Source: Codonopsis lanceolata
Lineage: Eukaryota > Streptophyta > Magnoliopsida > Asterales > Campanulaceae
DNA: 64,000 nucleotides
Assembly: GCA_013146195.2 (NCBI GenBank)
Contig: CM028378.1
Span: forward strand, 91,880,295 to 91,944,294
Reading direction: 5' to 3'
Part shown: piece after piece, positions 20,746-32,276 of the stretch
Layout: each line of letters opens with the position of its first letter
How positions within the stretch are numbered: position 1 is the stretch's first letter
The notes under the pieces: model-generated
Database searches by the model: none
What the model was told of the DNA's origin: nothing
What the model saw: the letters and a program-made list of their open reading frames with translations, nothing else
Made by a program: the position numbers and the translations under genes

Positions 20746-22299
20746 TCTCTGGAGCAAGTCTATCATTTGTCAATCTCTCCCTTACACAAACTAATTTGGG
20801 GCTTCTTAGGAAAAACAACACATATATATACTTCTTCAAGGTGTGAATAAAAAACTAAAGGCCAGAGCCATACCCAAAGCCAAAACCATACCCAGAGTCG
20901 AAGCCAAAAAGCCTATCATACTCAAAACCAAAAGCCAACTATCCATCTAGAACCCATAGCCTAAAAAGCCAACCAACGATAAAAATTTTGATCGCTTTTG
21001 TTAAACAGAAACCAATTCCATGAAAAGACCTTCTAACCAGAAACCTCAAAACCAATCCATCCCCAAACATTTAAACAGTACACCTTGAACCAGTCGCGAT
21101 CAACAGCTCTGCTTCAATCATTTATAACGTGGTCTGAGTCAAAGATGAAACTCTTTGATAAACACCAAAAGATAATTACCAAGTAGGGTCCATAAACCAC
21201 CAAACCTGGTAATACTCGGCAATAAAGTGAACTCTGAATTCTGGCTCTCTTTCTTGTTCAGTAGAGTCATCCTCATATCCTGTGCCTTTAATTTTCTCTT
21301 AAAAAAGAAAAGAAAGAAAAAGAAGAAGAAGAAGAGAAAAGTCCACCTAGGGGCTTTCCCTTCATCCACTTCTAGGGTTTTTCTCCACCCATATCCATAA
21401 AAAACGTATCGATTGAGTATACTAGGGGCTTTCTATCCCAACTTGAAAAATTTGTTGATTGAGTCACCCTGGGGCTTTTCCCACCAAAATCATGAGTCTT
21501 GTCCATGCAATCTCCTATCCCATGTTCCCTGAGCCATGAATTATTGGTCATAACGGAAGATGCTCCAGTTAGGAAATCTTGGGAAAATCAGAGTCTCGCT
21601 ACAAGCAAGATAAGAAAAATTATTCTTGGACTTGGTATAAAGAGTAGGCATTTTTGAAACACATATCGACCAAGAAAGTTCTACCTCGACCTTATTGGGC
21701 AAACACTTCTTAGGTTTGGATGACAAGGATCACTTATTATGCCTAATCCCCACCTGAAGCCAAGGTTGTCACACATAACATACTACAGAGTTGGTACACT
21801 ACTTCACGGTCTCTCATGATTTCTACAAGCCGGGTAGATGGTTTCGGATACACTTTGCACCTACCTTCCTTTTGATGCTTGGCATGTTGTCTACCAATTT
21901 TTGTCCAGGATACCAAAGGTTGGGAACCTCACTTATAAGGCTGGACTCTTTATTTGGCTTTGGCATCGTACCGGTTTCTCTAAGTTCCATCAGATCTTGC
22001 TGATTAATTGCCATGTTATCTCGTCCTATGGGACCGGTTTTTGAAACCCCTCCTTACTTTCTTTGCCAAAATCATGATATTTTATTATCAAGTCAAGAAA
22101 AAGAAACGTGAGACCCTCATTAAATTTCTTCACTGAAAAACCCCATCAGATACTAGAAACCAAAATATATACATCATACCTCCTACGTTTATGGCCGAAG
22201 CTTCGAGTGAGCACCAATAAAGCGACAACCTCAGCCTTCTCATCCACCAGCCAAAAATTACGGTGTGTTTCTAAAAGATAAATTAATTCTCACTTAATT

Positions 22300-23600
22300 T
22301 GCAATGAATATTGCATTTTAAATTAATTATTTCTCAAGGTGATGTAATGTATATTGCATCTGGTGTTGCGGTAATCTAGAAAGTGATGCAATTAATATTG
22401 CATCAGATATTTGCATACACTTTCTCTGTTAGTGATACATCGCATATTGCATCGGTTTTCGTGTTAGTTTTGTGACAATGCAATGTATATTGCATCAGAT
22501 CTTGCATTAAGTTTCGTGAAGATGCAATGGATATTGCATCAGATTTTCGTGTTAGTTTCGTGACAACACAATGTATATTGCATCAGATATTTGCATACAA
22601 TTTCCTTGATCTTGATGCAATGAATATTGCATCGGTTATTTGCAGTTAAGTTTCTCTATTAGAGATACAATGGATATTGCATCTGATTATGTGATAATGC
22701 AATGGATATTGCATTTGGTGTTGTGATAATGCGATGGATATCGCATCTAGCATTGTGATGCAATGGATATTACATCTTTTTCTGTGATAATGCAATGGAT
22801 ATTGTGTTTGGTGTTGTGATAATGCGATGGATATCGCATCTAGCGTTGTGATATAATGGACATTGCATCTTTTTTTGTGATAATGCACATGATATTGCAT
22901 TTGGTGTTATGATAATGCGATGGATATCGCATTTAGCGTTGTGATGCAATGGATATTGCATCTGATTCTGTGATAATGCAATGGATATTGCATTTGGTTT
23001 TGTGATAATGCGATGGATATCGCATTTAGCGTTACAATGCAATGGATATTGCATCTGATTATGTGATAATGCAATTGATATTGCATTTGGTGTTGTGATA
23101 ATGTGATGGATATCGCATTTAGTGTTGTGATGCAATGGATATTGCATTTTATTATGTGATAATGCAATGGATATTGCATTTGGTGTTGTGATAATGTGAT
23201 GGATATCGCATCTAGCGTTGCGATGCAATGGATATTGCATCCGATTTTGCGATAATGCAATGGATATTGCAATTTAGGTTTGTGGCGATGCAATGGATAT
23301 TGCATTCGGTCTTGATGTCGATGCAATGGATATTGCATCTGATTTTGTGATAATACAATGGATATTGTATTTAGGTTTGTGGTGATGCAATGAATATTGC
23401 ATCTGGTCTTGATGTCGATGCAATGGATATTGCATCTGATTTTGCGATAATGCAATGGATGTTGCATTTGGTGCTGTGGCGATGCAATGGATATTACATC
23501 TGGTCTTTGCGATGCAATGGATATTGCATCTAATTTCTGTGATAATGCAATTGGATATTGCATTTTGATGCGTGTTATTTTCACTAGGTTGTAATGAATA
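22300..23600 (+). repeat. Tandem hairpin array with higher-order structure
   Basis: About 38 monomers share the core GATGCAATGGATATTGCATC, an inverted repeat with 8-base arms and a 4-base centre. Left part (22300-22664): diverged monomers of about 44-50 bp. Middle (22665-23222): trimers of 32, 32 and 29 bp repeated six times with exact 93-bp period (558 bp). Right (23223-23511): a different trimer repeated three times with 98, 97 and 94 bp. The third monomer of the middle trimer has both arms changed (GCGAT left, ATCGC right), so the palindrome is kept. It lies in the 3' non-coding region of the Tat element, a known birthplace of satellites. Confidence 0.92.
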
Positions 23601-23937
23601 TTGCAACTATCATTCTGTATCGCAGCTTGCTTGTCGGTCTGAGGCCGAACTACGTTTGGTCTTATTCCTGAGAAAGGGATACATAGGCAGCCTACCTAAT
23701 AGGTGCGACTATGAGAGCATTTAATTTGCATATCTGGTTAAAAACTATGATAACATGCTATAACGAACTAAATATGTTTAGGTTATGTGAGATTTGAGCT
23801 ACTGCATCCTTAACTGTCGCATCTATAAACTGTCGCATATTGCATTTCTCCCCATTATAATTTCCACGAAATTTGAGAGTCTATTTCTTATCAACGATGT
23901 TCGTTTACTTGGTAAGTTTCGGTTTACCTGTGAGACT

Positions 23938-25348
23938 CTGTAGACACCCCAATTTCGTACCCTTGGTATGTAATATGACATAAAATATCAAGACCTGTTA
24001 AAAAGTTAACGAATGTCAAGTTACAGGGTCAAAAATGCAAAAGGCAAAAGCATGATGCGTAAACAGTAAAATGCAGGGGGCCTAAGTGCCAAAAAGGACA
24101 TCAGAAAAGTCCTGGGGTGCCACCCCTAGCCACCTCTGGCACCGCGCCAGCCTACTCCATGGACAGCGCCCAATAGTCCCAAAAGTCCTGTAGTAGTTGA
24201 CCTTTAGTGCAACTCTCCAAGCGCATGGTATAAGTCGATGAAGCACAGAAAGAAAAACTTAACAGCGAAGGAATCCCTCCTCTCAGCCTATAAATAAGAG
24301 GCCCTGGCTTGTTGAATTCACATAGTGAACACAGTGCAAACACGTAGTTAAAAAACAGTGCGCGGTGAATTTTCATCATTCTCCCGAGTGAGCGCCGATG
24401 GAATTTCTTCCTCTATCCACAAAGCTCCGCCAAATCTCCCCCAAACACTAAAACTCTCCGGCCAAAGTGAAACCTAGTTACCCTGTTAGGATTTCGCCCA
24501 ATTTCATCGGTCCAAAAAATCCCAAAAAAGAGCAGTTGCCTTGCCCGAGTCCAGACGTCAAATCAGCAAAAAGCAAGCAGTTGCTTTGTCTGATTTCCGA
24601 CGCCAGCAAGCAAGTAAAAGCAGCAAAAGCAAGTAGTTGTGTCGTCTGGAGCCTGAGGCAAAAAGCAACTTTCAGAAGCAGTCACTTTGCCCAAGTCCCC
24701 GTAACAGCAAAGCAACAAAAAAAAAGGACTCCCTCTCCCTGAAGGACAGAGCGAGCGCACGCACGCTAGAACCTGCCAGAAGCTTAGTTGGTACAGGATA
24801 AAACCCCCATGCTTCAAGAGGTAGGCTATTTAAAGTTTTTATATATAAAAGTGCTTTTTAGGTTAGCCCGATGTAAGAAAAATAAGCAGTTATGCTGCTC
24901 GAAGTTCTACAAGAAATAACACTAAAAGAGCCATTATTATAGTCAAATATTTATAAATGTATTTGTGACTCCAGGAAAGAGACTATTGTAAGTTTTTTGT
25001 AATAATTTCCTTATATGTACGCAAATATATATGTATATTTAATGCTTTATTCCAGTTTGTTAAATAAATATAAGAAAGCATATTTAAGCCAAAAACTATT
25101 TTGAGACTGAAATGGCGAGTTGGGTGCCTAACTCCTTCCCACCTCGTAACTTAGCCTCTGAACTCTTTTTGCAAATCTGGTTATTTTTGTTTGTTCTTTG
25201 TTTTTCCTTAAAATAAAGATGACGACTATGTTTACCACATTTTGAGTCCACAATTGAGGCCGAGCGTATTCCACGCGCTTAAAGTTTCGAAACCACCCGC
25301 TTTTTACGCAGCCGGGGGGGGGGGAGGTCAAAAATCGCTGCACTCACA
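23938..25348 (+). repeat. Tat-type LTR (F1 3' LTR)
   Basis: It starts TGTAGACACCCC and ends CACTCACA (same end as 1-80), 1411 bp. TATA box TATAAATA at 24289-24296 divides U3 from R-U5. The AGCGAGCGCACGCACG region, the GAGACTGAAATGGCGAGTTGG block and the ATGACGACTAT block match the LTRs at 54849-56631 and 58618-59492. It lacks the 184-bp tandem duplication those two share near their right ends. The five bases after it, CCCTC, would be one half of its target duplication. Confidence 0.85.
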
Positions 25349-26229
25349 CCCTCTTGAGCCACTAAATTAACAATGTGTGCACAACAACGAACATGAAAAA
25401 GTTTTCCATTTGCAATAGGTGATCCTTTGAAATTATTCATCAGCAAATTAGCTGACACATCATTAGCAGAAGCACTGTCCAAAGTCAAAGAGAAAATCTA
25501 GCTGTCAATATTCTACTCACGTAGCAATGAAATGATTTTGTCACACAAAGAAACACCACTATGTGGAGGAGGTAAAAAACAAAAATTAAGCACCTTTTCT
25601 TACAAACTTCAATTGTTATCGATGAAATGAGCCGTAAGACTTCGATAACCATCCGCAGTGATACTACTCCAGCAATCAAATGTCAAAGAAATCCTACCAG
25701 GAGCTGATTCTTGCATAGATTGCATCCTAACTTTTTCTCTTGCATACATAGTAAGAATATCAGCCTTAATTGTGTTTCTAGACACATAATGAAGATTTGG
25801 ACACAAATACTCAAAACATGCTCAAATCCCATCATCCTCAACAAACTGAAATGGTAAATCATGCATGACAATAGAAATGGCTATTAACTCGCGAAAGTTC
25901 TCACCATCAAACTTACATGCTTTCAAAGACATTGATCCTTGATCCCTACCAAGGAGTAGCTGACCCACATCACGTGCATTTCTTCTTGGGCAATTTTTCA
26001 TATGACGACTTAATGTGCCAGTTTCATTCTTGCTATCAACTTTATAGACATTTTTTGCATAACTTACACCTCGCTCTTTGAATGTTTTCATCTTGTAACA
26101 AAATCTTCTCAAAGATTTTCCAAACATTAGATCTAAGCTTCCTTGTTTTTTGGGCTCGTTTGTGAATGTGGTGGATGTCTCTGCATACTTGATGTGGTGG
26201 ATGTCACTCAAATTTACTTGATTATCCAT
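25349..26229 (-). pseudogene. hAT-superfamily (BED zinc finger, RICESLEEPER-like) transposase, truncated
   Basis: The minus-strand frames start with ATG at 26229 (MDNQVNLSDIHHIKYAE). A BED finger follows, its C-terminal part VDSKNETGTLSRHMKNC in the main frame and its Cys pair (RCKLC) in a neighbouring frame, so there are indels around 26050-26085. Then come FRELIAISIVMHDLPFQFVE, NLHYVSRNTIKADILTMY, GRISLTFDCWSSITADGYRS and LTAHFIDNN. After a degraded stretch (25480-25610) the frame has LTLDSASANDVSANLL and GKLFHVRCCAHIVNLVAQEG. The last part matches the start of the catalytic and dimerisation regions. It is cut at 25348 by the Tat LTR; the C-terminal half is missing. Confidence 0.82.
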
Positions 26230-26598
26230 ACTTGATCTTTGTATAGAATAAAAAGCAAAAACAAAAACAAAAAGAAAGTATTTGATAAGATAAGAATTTG
26301 TAAGTGACAGATATCCATGAAGAGAAACAACATAACAACAAGTCATTAACATAAACTTATTGAATGAAAATATAAAGCAATAGAAATTTATGGCATATGG
26401 CATGAAAAGGTCAACTTAACTTTTGTTTTCACGAGTCCGAAACGAAAAGAAAACCAGACGATACAAATGTAAGTCCAATCGCATTCTTTTTCCATTTTTT
26501 GTTTGGTTACTAGTAAAAGAATCTTTGTTTTTCTATTTTACAAGAGAATTCCTATTATTTCAAGTAAGAGTAGCCAGTAAGATCCTACAGAATCTTTA
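26230..26598. other. Flank between hAT pseudogene and hAT MITE-like element
   Basis: About 370 bp, the likely 5' leader of the hAT pseudogene (minus strand) followed by unassigned sequence. No open frame of interest. No terminal inverted repeat for the pseudogene's own element could be identified here. Confidence 0.45.
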
Positions 26599-26606
26599 AG
26601 AATGAG

Positions 26607-27956
26607 TAGAGCCGTCAAAATGGGTTGGGCCCGTTGGGTTAGCCCACCCCGCCACTTAAAAAGGTGGGTTGGGTTGAGAAATTATGAACCCAAAAAAAGG
26701 CGGGTCAAATGGGTCGAACCCACACGGGTTTTGGGTTGAGGCGGGGCGGGGCGGGTTGGGCGCGGGTTGACCCGCCAATTTGCCAACTTGGAAAATTATT
26801 ATTAGTTTAAATTTTTTATTCCTTGATTTCCTTAACAGGCACAGTTAAACAAATAACAACTTAACATTATTATTAGGGCACGCCACACTCAGCCAGACAG
26901 CCACTCGGCCCACTCACTTCAGCCGTTCAACATTCGCCAATCGCCATTCAGGATCTCAGATTTCAGAGGACAGCTCACAGCGATTCAGCGAATCCACGGT
27001 CGGGCGGCTACTCCTTCGGTCCTTCCTAGTCTCTCCTAGATCTAAAAACCTTGAATCTCCAATCTCCAAGGCGTCTCTTAGATTTTCGATTCAATCTCTC
27101 CCTTTCTCTGTCTCTCACGAATCGATGAGTATTAGTCTAGAGACTCTAGTCGATATATATGGCACTAGACAGTCGCAGACGGACCATCGGTCACCCACCC
27201 CCAATCACCCACCCGGCCACCCCCAAACCCGATTAAGTGATTCACGGCACCACCAATGCCGGACCTGCCGGCTGCCGGCCCACCAGACCACCACCAGTCA
27301 TTATCTATCGATCCACCGAAGTGCCGAACCCCCGCCCTCCATCAGGCCTCAACCAGTTTCCAAACTTCCAGTTAGGCAGTTACCAGTGTACCTCAATTCA
27401 TTGGTCGGCTTTTGCATACTTGCTAGTTGCTAAGTTGCTCTCTCATCTTCACTTGAAAGACTTGGTATTTGTTTTTGATGAATGGTGGAAAACAATGTTA
27501 TTTGAATGTTTGTGTTTGTTTTTTAGATTATTGAAATATTTTGTATTTGTTTTTGATGAATATTGAATGGTGAAAAACTTTGTGAGATTTTTGTATTAAT
27601 TGTTTTTTATATTATTGAAAGACTTGGTATTTGTTTTTGATGAATGGTGGAAAACAATGTTATTTGAATGTTTGTGTTTGTTTTTTAGATTATTGAAATA
27701 TTTTGTATTGGTTTTTGATGAATATTGAATGGTGAAAAACTTTGTGAGATTTTTGTATTAATTGTTTTTTATAATTATAAAGTTCGTAAAAATTTGGTGG
27801 GTTGACCCGCCGAACCCACAACCCATGGTGGGTTGGGTTGGGTTGATAGTTTTTAGGCCCGCCACCTTTTTGGGCTGGCCCGCCTCGCCCCGCTAAATGG
27901 CGGGTTGAAGCGGGTTTTGGGCTGGCTCGCCCCGCCAACCCATTTTGACAGCTCTA
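26607..27956. mobile_element. Non-autonomous hAT element with 8-bp target duplication
   Basis: Ends are inverted repeats: left TAGAGCCGTCAAAATGGGTT, right (reverse complement) TAGAGCTGTCAAAATGGGTT. Perfect 8-bp direct repeats AGAATGAG flank them (26599-26606 and 27957-27964), diagnostic of hAT. The subterminal regions are full of GGGTTGG and GGCGGG repeats in both orientations. Inside (26900-27130) is a C-rich leader-like sequence with a TCTCTCC-rich end, as in 5' UTRs of plant hAT transposase genes; the transposase itself is missing. A 162-bp tandem duplication follows at 27453-27776. Confidence 0.88.
27453..27776 (+). repeat. 162-bp tandem duplication inside the hAT element
   Basis: Two direct copies, each starting TTGAAAGACTTGGTATTTG (27453 and 27615), run to about 27776 with very few differences. 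Each contains the block TTTTTGATGAAT twice. The high similarity shows that the duplication is younger than the element's loss of its transposase gene. Confidence 0.85.
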
Positions 27957-28006
27957 AGAATGAGTACGAACCCTTCAAAATAGAACATACATATCAACGC
28001 AATTAC

Positions 28007-28108
28007 CTTCTTTCCCGGCCTCATAAGCCTCAAGGCAACTTCTGCGGCAGTATTTGCAGCAGCAATAACATGCGTGTGCCCAACAACAATGAACCCATCT
28101 ATGTGACA
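28007..28108 (-). pseudogene. Fragment of an EBP1/PA2G4-like gene
   Basis: The minus strand reads CHIDGFIVVGHTHV and then IAAANTAAEVALRLMRPGKK, which closely matches, from my memory of the family, the methionine-aminopeptidase-like fold of plant EBP1 (proliferation-associated protein 2G4). In EBP1 about 14 residues lie between the two pieces; they are absent here. A GT follows the last codon (AAGAAG then GTAATT), so this could be an exon edge. No further exons are visible on either side: the hAT element ends 50 bases to the right in gene orientation and a Ty3 LTR starts 65 bases away. A captured or left-over fragment, not a functional gene. Confidence 0.6.
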
Positions 28109-28253
28109 ACAGAGAGACCATAGAAGACTGCACCGGTGAGACCAGAGAAGACTGCACCATTGAGGGAGAGCATGTAATACCCCGATAATTTCAACTAGAA
28201 TATTAATTGGTGTTAATTAATATTACAATTGTTTTGGATCTATATAATTATTA

Positions 28254-28511
28254 CTCCCTCCGTCCCTAATTTATTGTCCTAGTTGACCCGGCGCACCGTT
28301 TAAGAAAACCTATTTGACTGGATTATTAATATTGATTTAATGTGTAGTTTCCTTTAAAGCCCATGTATATGTGGCCCATAATTAAAGTAGGGTGAAAAAG
28401 TAAGGGTAAAGTGGTAAAAGTGATGTTCTAAAAAGGTAAGTTTCAAAGTGGACAATTATTTCGGGACGGACGAAAAAGGAAAGGAGGACGATAATTTAGG
28501 GACGGAGGGAG
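28254..28511. mobile_element. Stowaway MITE
   Basis: 258 bp with terminal inverted repeats CTCCCTCCGTCCCTAATTT (left) and the same sequence inverted at the right end, flanked by the dinucleotide TA at 28252-28253 and 28512-28513. This is the hallmark of Stowaway (Tc1/mariner-derived). No coding capacity. It sits in the U3 of the Ty3 LTR, upstream of its TATA box. Confidence 0.93.
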
Positions 28512-31500
28512 TATTATAATTCTTTTATGCTAATTAATGGTTTTGGACCTATTTAGTAACGAATTTAATTAGCTCGGGCTTGGCCCACCTTAACAAAGAT
28601 AATAATTATTATTTAATTAAGAGGTCCGGTACAGTCAACCTTTAGTCTTTCGATTAGGGTTGGGAAAACCCTAATAATTTTGAGTATAAAAGAAGACTTT
28701 AGGTCAGCATATTCCTTTTGTATTATTAACAACAAAAAAAGAAGGGGAAGAAAGAGGTGCCGGCGGCAGTAGAGAGAGAGAAGGCAATCGAGAGAGCAAA
28801 GGAAGAAACAACGATTGTTTCGAGGTACTCATACTGTACAGGTAAAACAAAAGTCTGAAAAGTATGTAATGTGTGTGACCGTGTATATATATGTGTGCAT
28901 TTGTATTATTTTATTTTTAAAAAAATCATGTGTGTGTCAGTGTGTGTTCAGTGCATGTGTTCTGTTTTGTGTGTGGTGTATAAATATAGCTACTGAACCC
29001 TACTATTCAATATATAATATTATATTCATATATATTGTATTATATCAACGACAGTGCATGTGGGAGATGGTTATATATGTATATATATATATATAATTAA
29101 ATGATGTACATAAAGAGATCATCACAGTACATAGTCAATTATGATATGCATATATGTGTGTGTGTTGTGCATGTTTGGAATTGGTGAATTAAAGTAAAGG
29201 AACTATTTTTTAAAAATAAAATAAAATAAATAAGTGGGGAAAGGCAGTACGGCAGAATTTGGGGTACAAGAGGCAGATACAATAAAATAAATCTCAGTTA
29301 ATATATATATGTACCTATAGTTATCGTGTATATATGCTTATTAATATAAATCCGAAGAATTTAAGATGCTAGTTGATTTAATCATCAAGGTATTAGTTGG
29401 TAACCTTGTCACGTTAATTTTTAGAACTTGGAGAGCAAGCTTAGGACGATCGTTTTTGTGGCAGAATCATCCACACTAAGCATTTCGAGGTAAGTGATTA
29501 TATCTCTTTTAGGTCTCCGATCTTTTATGTATCGTTTGTTAGGTTTCCATTACTCCTTTGACATCGATGTTTCTTGAAACGTACACCGATTTTAAGTCGG
29601 CAATTGAATTGAACTCCGTCGCTTACACTTCTTTCGAACTCATGATTTGATTATCTGTTTATTCTCACATAATTATTGAATTTCATGTGAGATACCTTTT
29701 ATATGAAAAATATGATTTTTGGCAATGCCTGATTTTGTAAAAATATGATTACTTGAAATTCTACCATGATCACTAAGTTGAGTTGTGACACTATGAATTA
29801 TGAAACTATGAATTATAATCCTTGTGAACGCCACTTGGCCCATGGCGTGGTTATCTGGATATACCTATGATCTTCGAATTATGATCTATGAATTATAATC
29901 CGTTAATTTTGATCTATTAACTATGATTTATGAATCGCTTATGTGATCATGGAATTCTGTGAGTAATCTGTTGTCATCAACTGGTATGAGACGGTTGATG
30001 ACAATTGGTTACTCGAGTTTACTTGTTGTATTATTATCTTTCACTTGGAATCCTGAGTATATATCTGTGGGTAGTTTGTTGTCTTCAACTGGTATGGGAC
30101 GGTTGATGGCAGTGGGCTACTCGAGTTAATCGTTGAGTATTTAACTTTATTTGGAATTCCGACCTTCTGTTTGACATTTGAAAAAAAAACTGCTTCTGCT
30201 TATTGATTTTTAAATAATGAATTTTGTCTATTCTAAAAATATTCGTCTCTGATTTATTTCTGGTCAACTCCTCCTTAGTAACCGGAGGGGTTGTATATGA
30301 ATTTACTGCGCATTGTTTGTATGGCTGCCCGTCCCGGACTCCAATGCGAAATCCCAAGGTCGTGCCGTCAAGACAAGCTAAAAGACGGTCAAGCACCTGC
30401 TAAGCATAATGGTGTGAGTCAAGAGTTGAGCCAACAAGCTCAAAACAGGAATATAAGACCATAACGACAAGACAACAACAAAAACTAAAATCTGCGGAAG
30501 CAAATCATAAGTGGGACCCATGTCCTCAATTCCAAATCGTGGAATGCAAGACTGAGAGATGACTATCTCTCGACAAATCTACGACCCGCGTGATGCAACA
30601 CTGCGCATGGGCAACAACCATCGGCAAACCTAAGGCCGACGAATCAACAAAATACCAACCTGATAAAACAACTTGTCAACGGCTACAACATGCCGGAGGG
30701 ACAATTCAACTAAAAGAATAAGAGATTAATTACTAGGCAACTAAACCAAAATCTCACAACTAAACTTGGCGGAGATGACTTCAACAAAACTAGAATATGC
30801 GAGCTAAAACCTTGCTCGGGAAGACAACAGAATAAACTTCTAAATAAATACAACAACCCGACTATACTAGCCGGCTGTCAAAATAATACAACAATAAAAA
30901 TACCAATATAACTACCCAAGTAAAGCTTACATAACTTTACATCCGTGTCTCACAAGATGATAAATACAATAATAACAATAACTCCAAGCTAATGCTCGGA
31001 AGACCACTTGCTATCAAACATGCACTCGTGGCTGCAACGCGCACTAACGAGCTCACTGCACAACTAAGGAAAACAAACACACGAAATGAGTCATAATGAC
31101 CCAGTAAGCTACTAAATGCAATTGTGTGGCATAGCATGGCGTGGCATGGCATAATGCATAAGCATAAAGAAGAATCATGGTATCATATTAGTATACCAAC
31201 AATGAACATATGCTAAGTCATCAAAGTACATAAACTTCGTAAACCACATAGCACATTATCTTTCATATAAGTGCTTATAGTAAGCCACATAAGGGATAGA
31301 GATGATACCCAAATAGTGTCGTTGTGTTGCTCCTGCAATACACAATGTTAAACGGGTGCGTGCCATCGATGTTTTGTGAATTCATCGACTCGTACCGAGA
31401 ACCTACTCGGTGTAAATAGCAATCCAATGCGGCACGTATTGATACGGCAAAGGGGCTACTTCCCCATTGCGACCAACAATGGAGGGGTGTGTGAGGTCCC

Positions 31501-32276
31501 AGGTATGGCGATCCATAGCGAATACGAATCTTACGATTCGTATAGGCGATGTATCGTCCTACCCTGACAGAAAAATCAATCCAAATAATGCCAGCTGGAC
31601 TTACATGCAATGCACAAGTAGATATTTACTCGCATGCTCAAACAAGAACCAAGACCGTCAAGAGCAGACTCATCAAATCAAGTAGGTCATAAAGCTCTAC
31701 ACACCAATTTAACAATGCACATATTTGCACGTACTTCACAAATCCAACTAACTTATAAGTTTAGTCCAAGAACCACATATTGAGGTACTCATAATCCTCC
31801 AGTCATCACCCAATCAAAAGTAGCATATAAGCTCAAGAAATCACAATATGAGGTCTACTATAGTCCTCTACTCGGGATTAAACCAAGACTATTATTTAGT
31901 CTAAGAACAACCGTAAATCAAGACTTAGTGTTTAGTCTATTCATAAAAGCATACCAGACTCAACCATAGTCCTAACCGTCGTACATAATTGACATCCTCA
32001 AAACCATTCTCATGAATGACAAGACTACCCCGTAGTCCAAACCCGCAAGTTTTTCATGTACACGCGACTAAATTCCCTATAGGGAATTCATTCAATAATC
32101 ATTATTAAAAAGTACTCGAGACCATAGATTGGTCTCTAATGCTCCGTGCTCTAACGAGCACGCTCTAAATAATCCCAAAGGTATCCATAACATGGGTGTC
32201 ACAATTGGACACAATTTGATATGCTCGGGTGCGCACAAACATAACCATTTAAACATAACCAACCAAACCAGAACAT

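Larger units (their letters stand above)
20543..25348 (+). mobile_element. Tat-type Ty3/gypsy element, 3' non-coding half and LTR (F1)
   Basis: The LTR at 23938-25348 starts TGTAGACACCCCAATTTCG and matches the LTR at 54849-56631, whose element contains Tat-type RT. The 3.4 kb before it has no coding sequence, as expected for the long region between integrase and 3' LTR of Tat/Ogre elements. The two copies share TTTGCATATCTG, AAAAACT and GTAGGCAGCC or ATAGGCAGCC blocks upstream of the LTR. The 5' part was separated by the Athila insertion. The element ends inside the hAT gene. Confidence 0.75.

Noticed and set aside
20532..20846. Lys/Glu-rich or Phe/Ser-rich frames on the purine tract
   Set aside because: Low-complexity translation of an AAAAAG repeat; both strands are open.
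22300..23600. CRISPR-like look of regularly spaced palindromic repeats
   Set aside because: The 'spacers' are themselves repeated in a higher-order pattern, there is no cas gene, and the surroundings are a plant retrotransposon.
22646..23606. Long minus-strand open frames (up to 225 codons) over the hairpin array
   Set aside because: They consist of repeated HYH and QYPLH units produced because 93 is divisible by three. Several frames are open at once and there is no protein-like variation; they reflect the repeat, not a gene.
28815..29096. Cys/Tyr/Val-rich open frame
   Set aside because: Translation of TGTGTG and TATATA repeats in the LTR leader.
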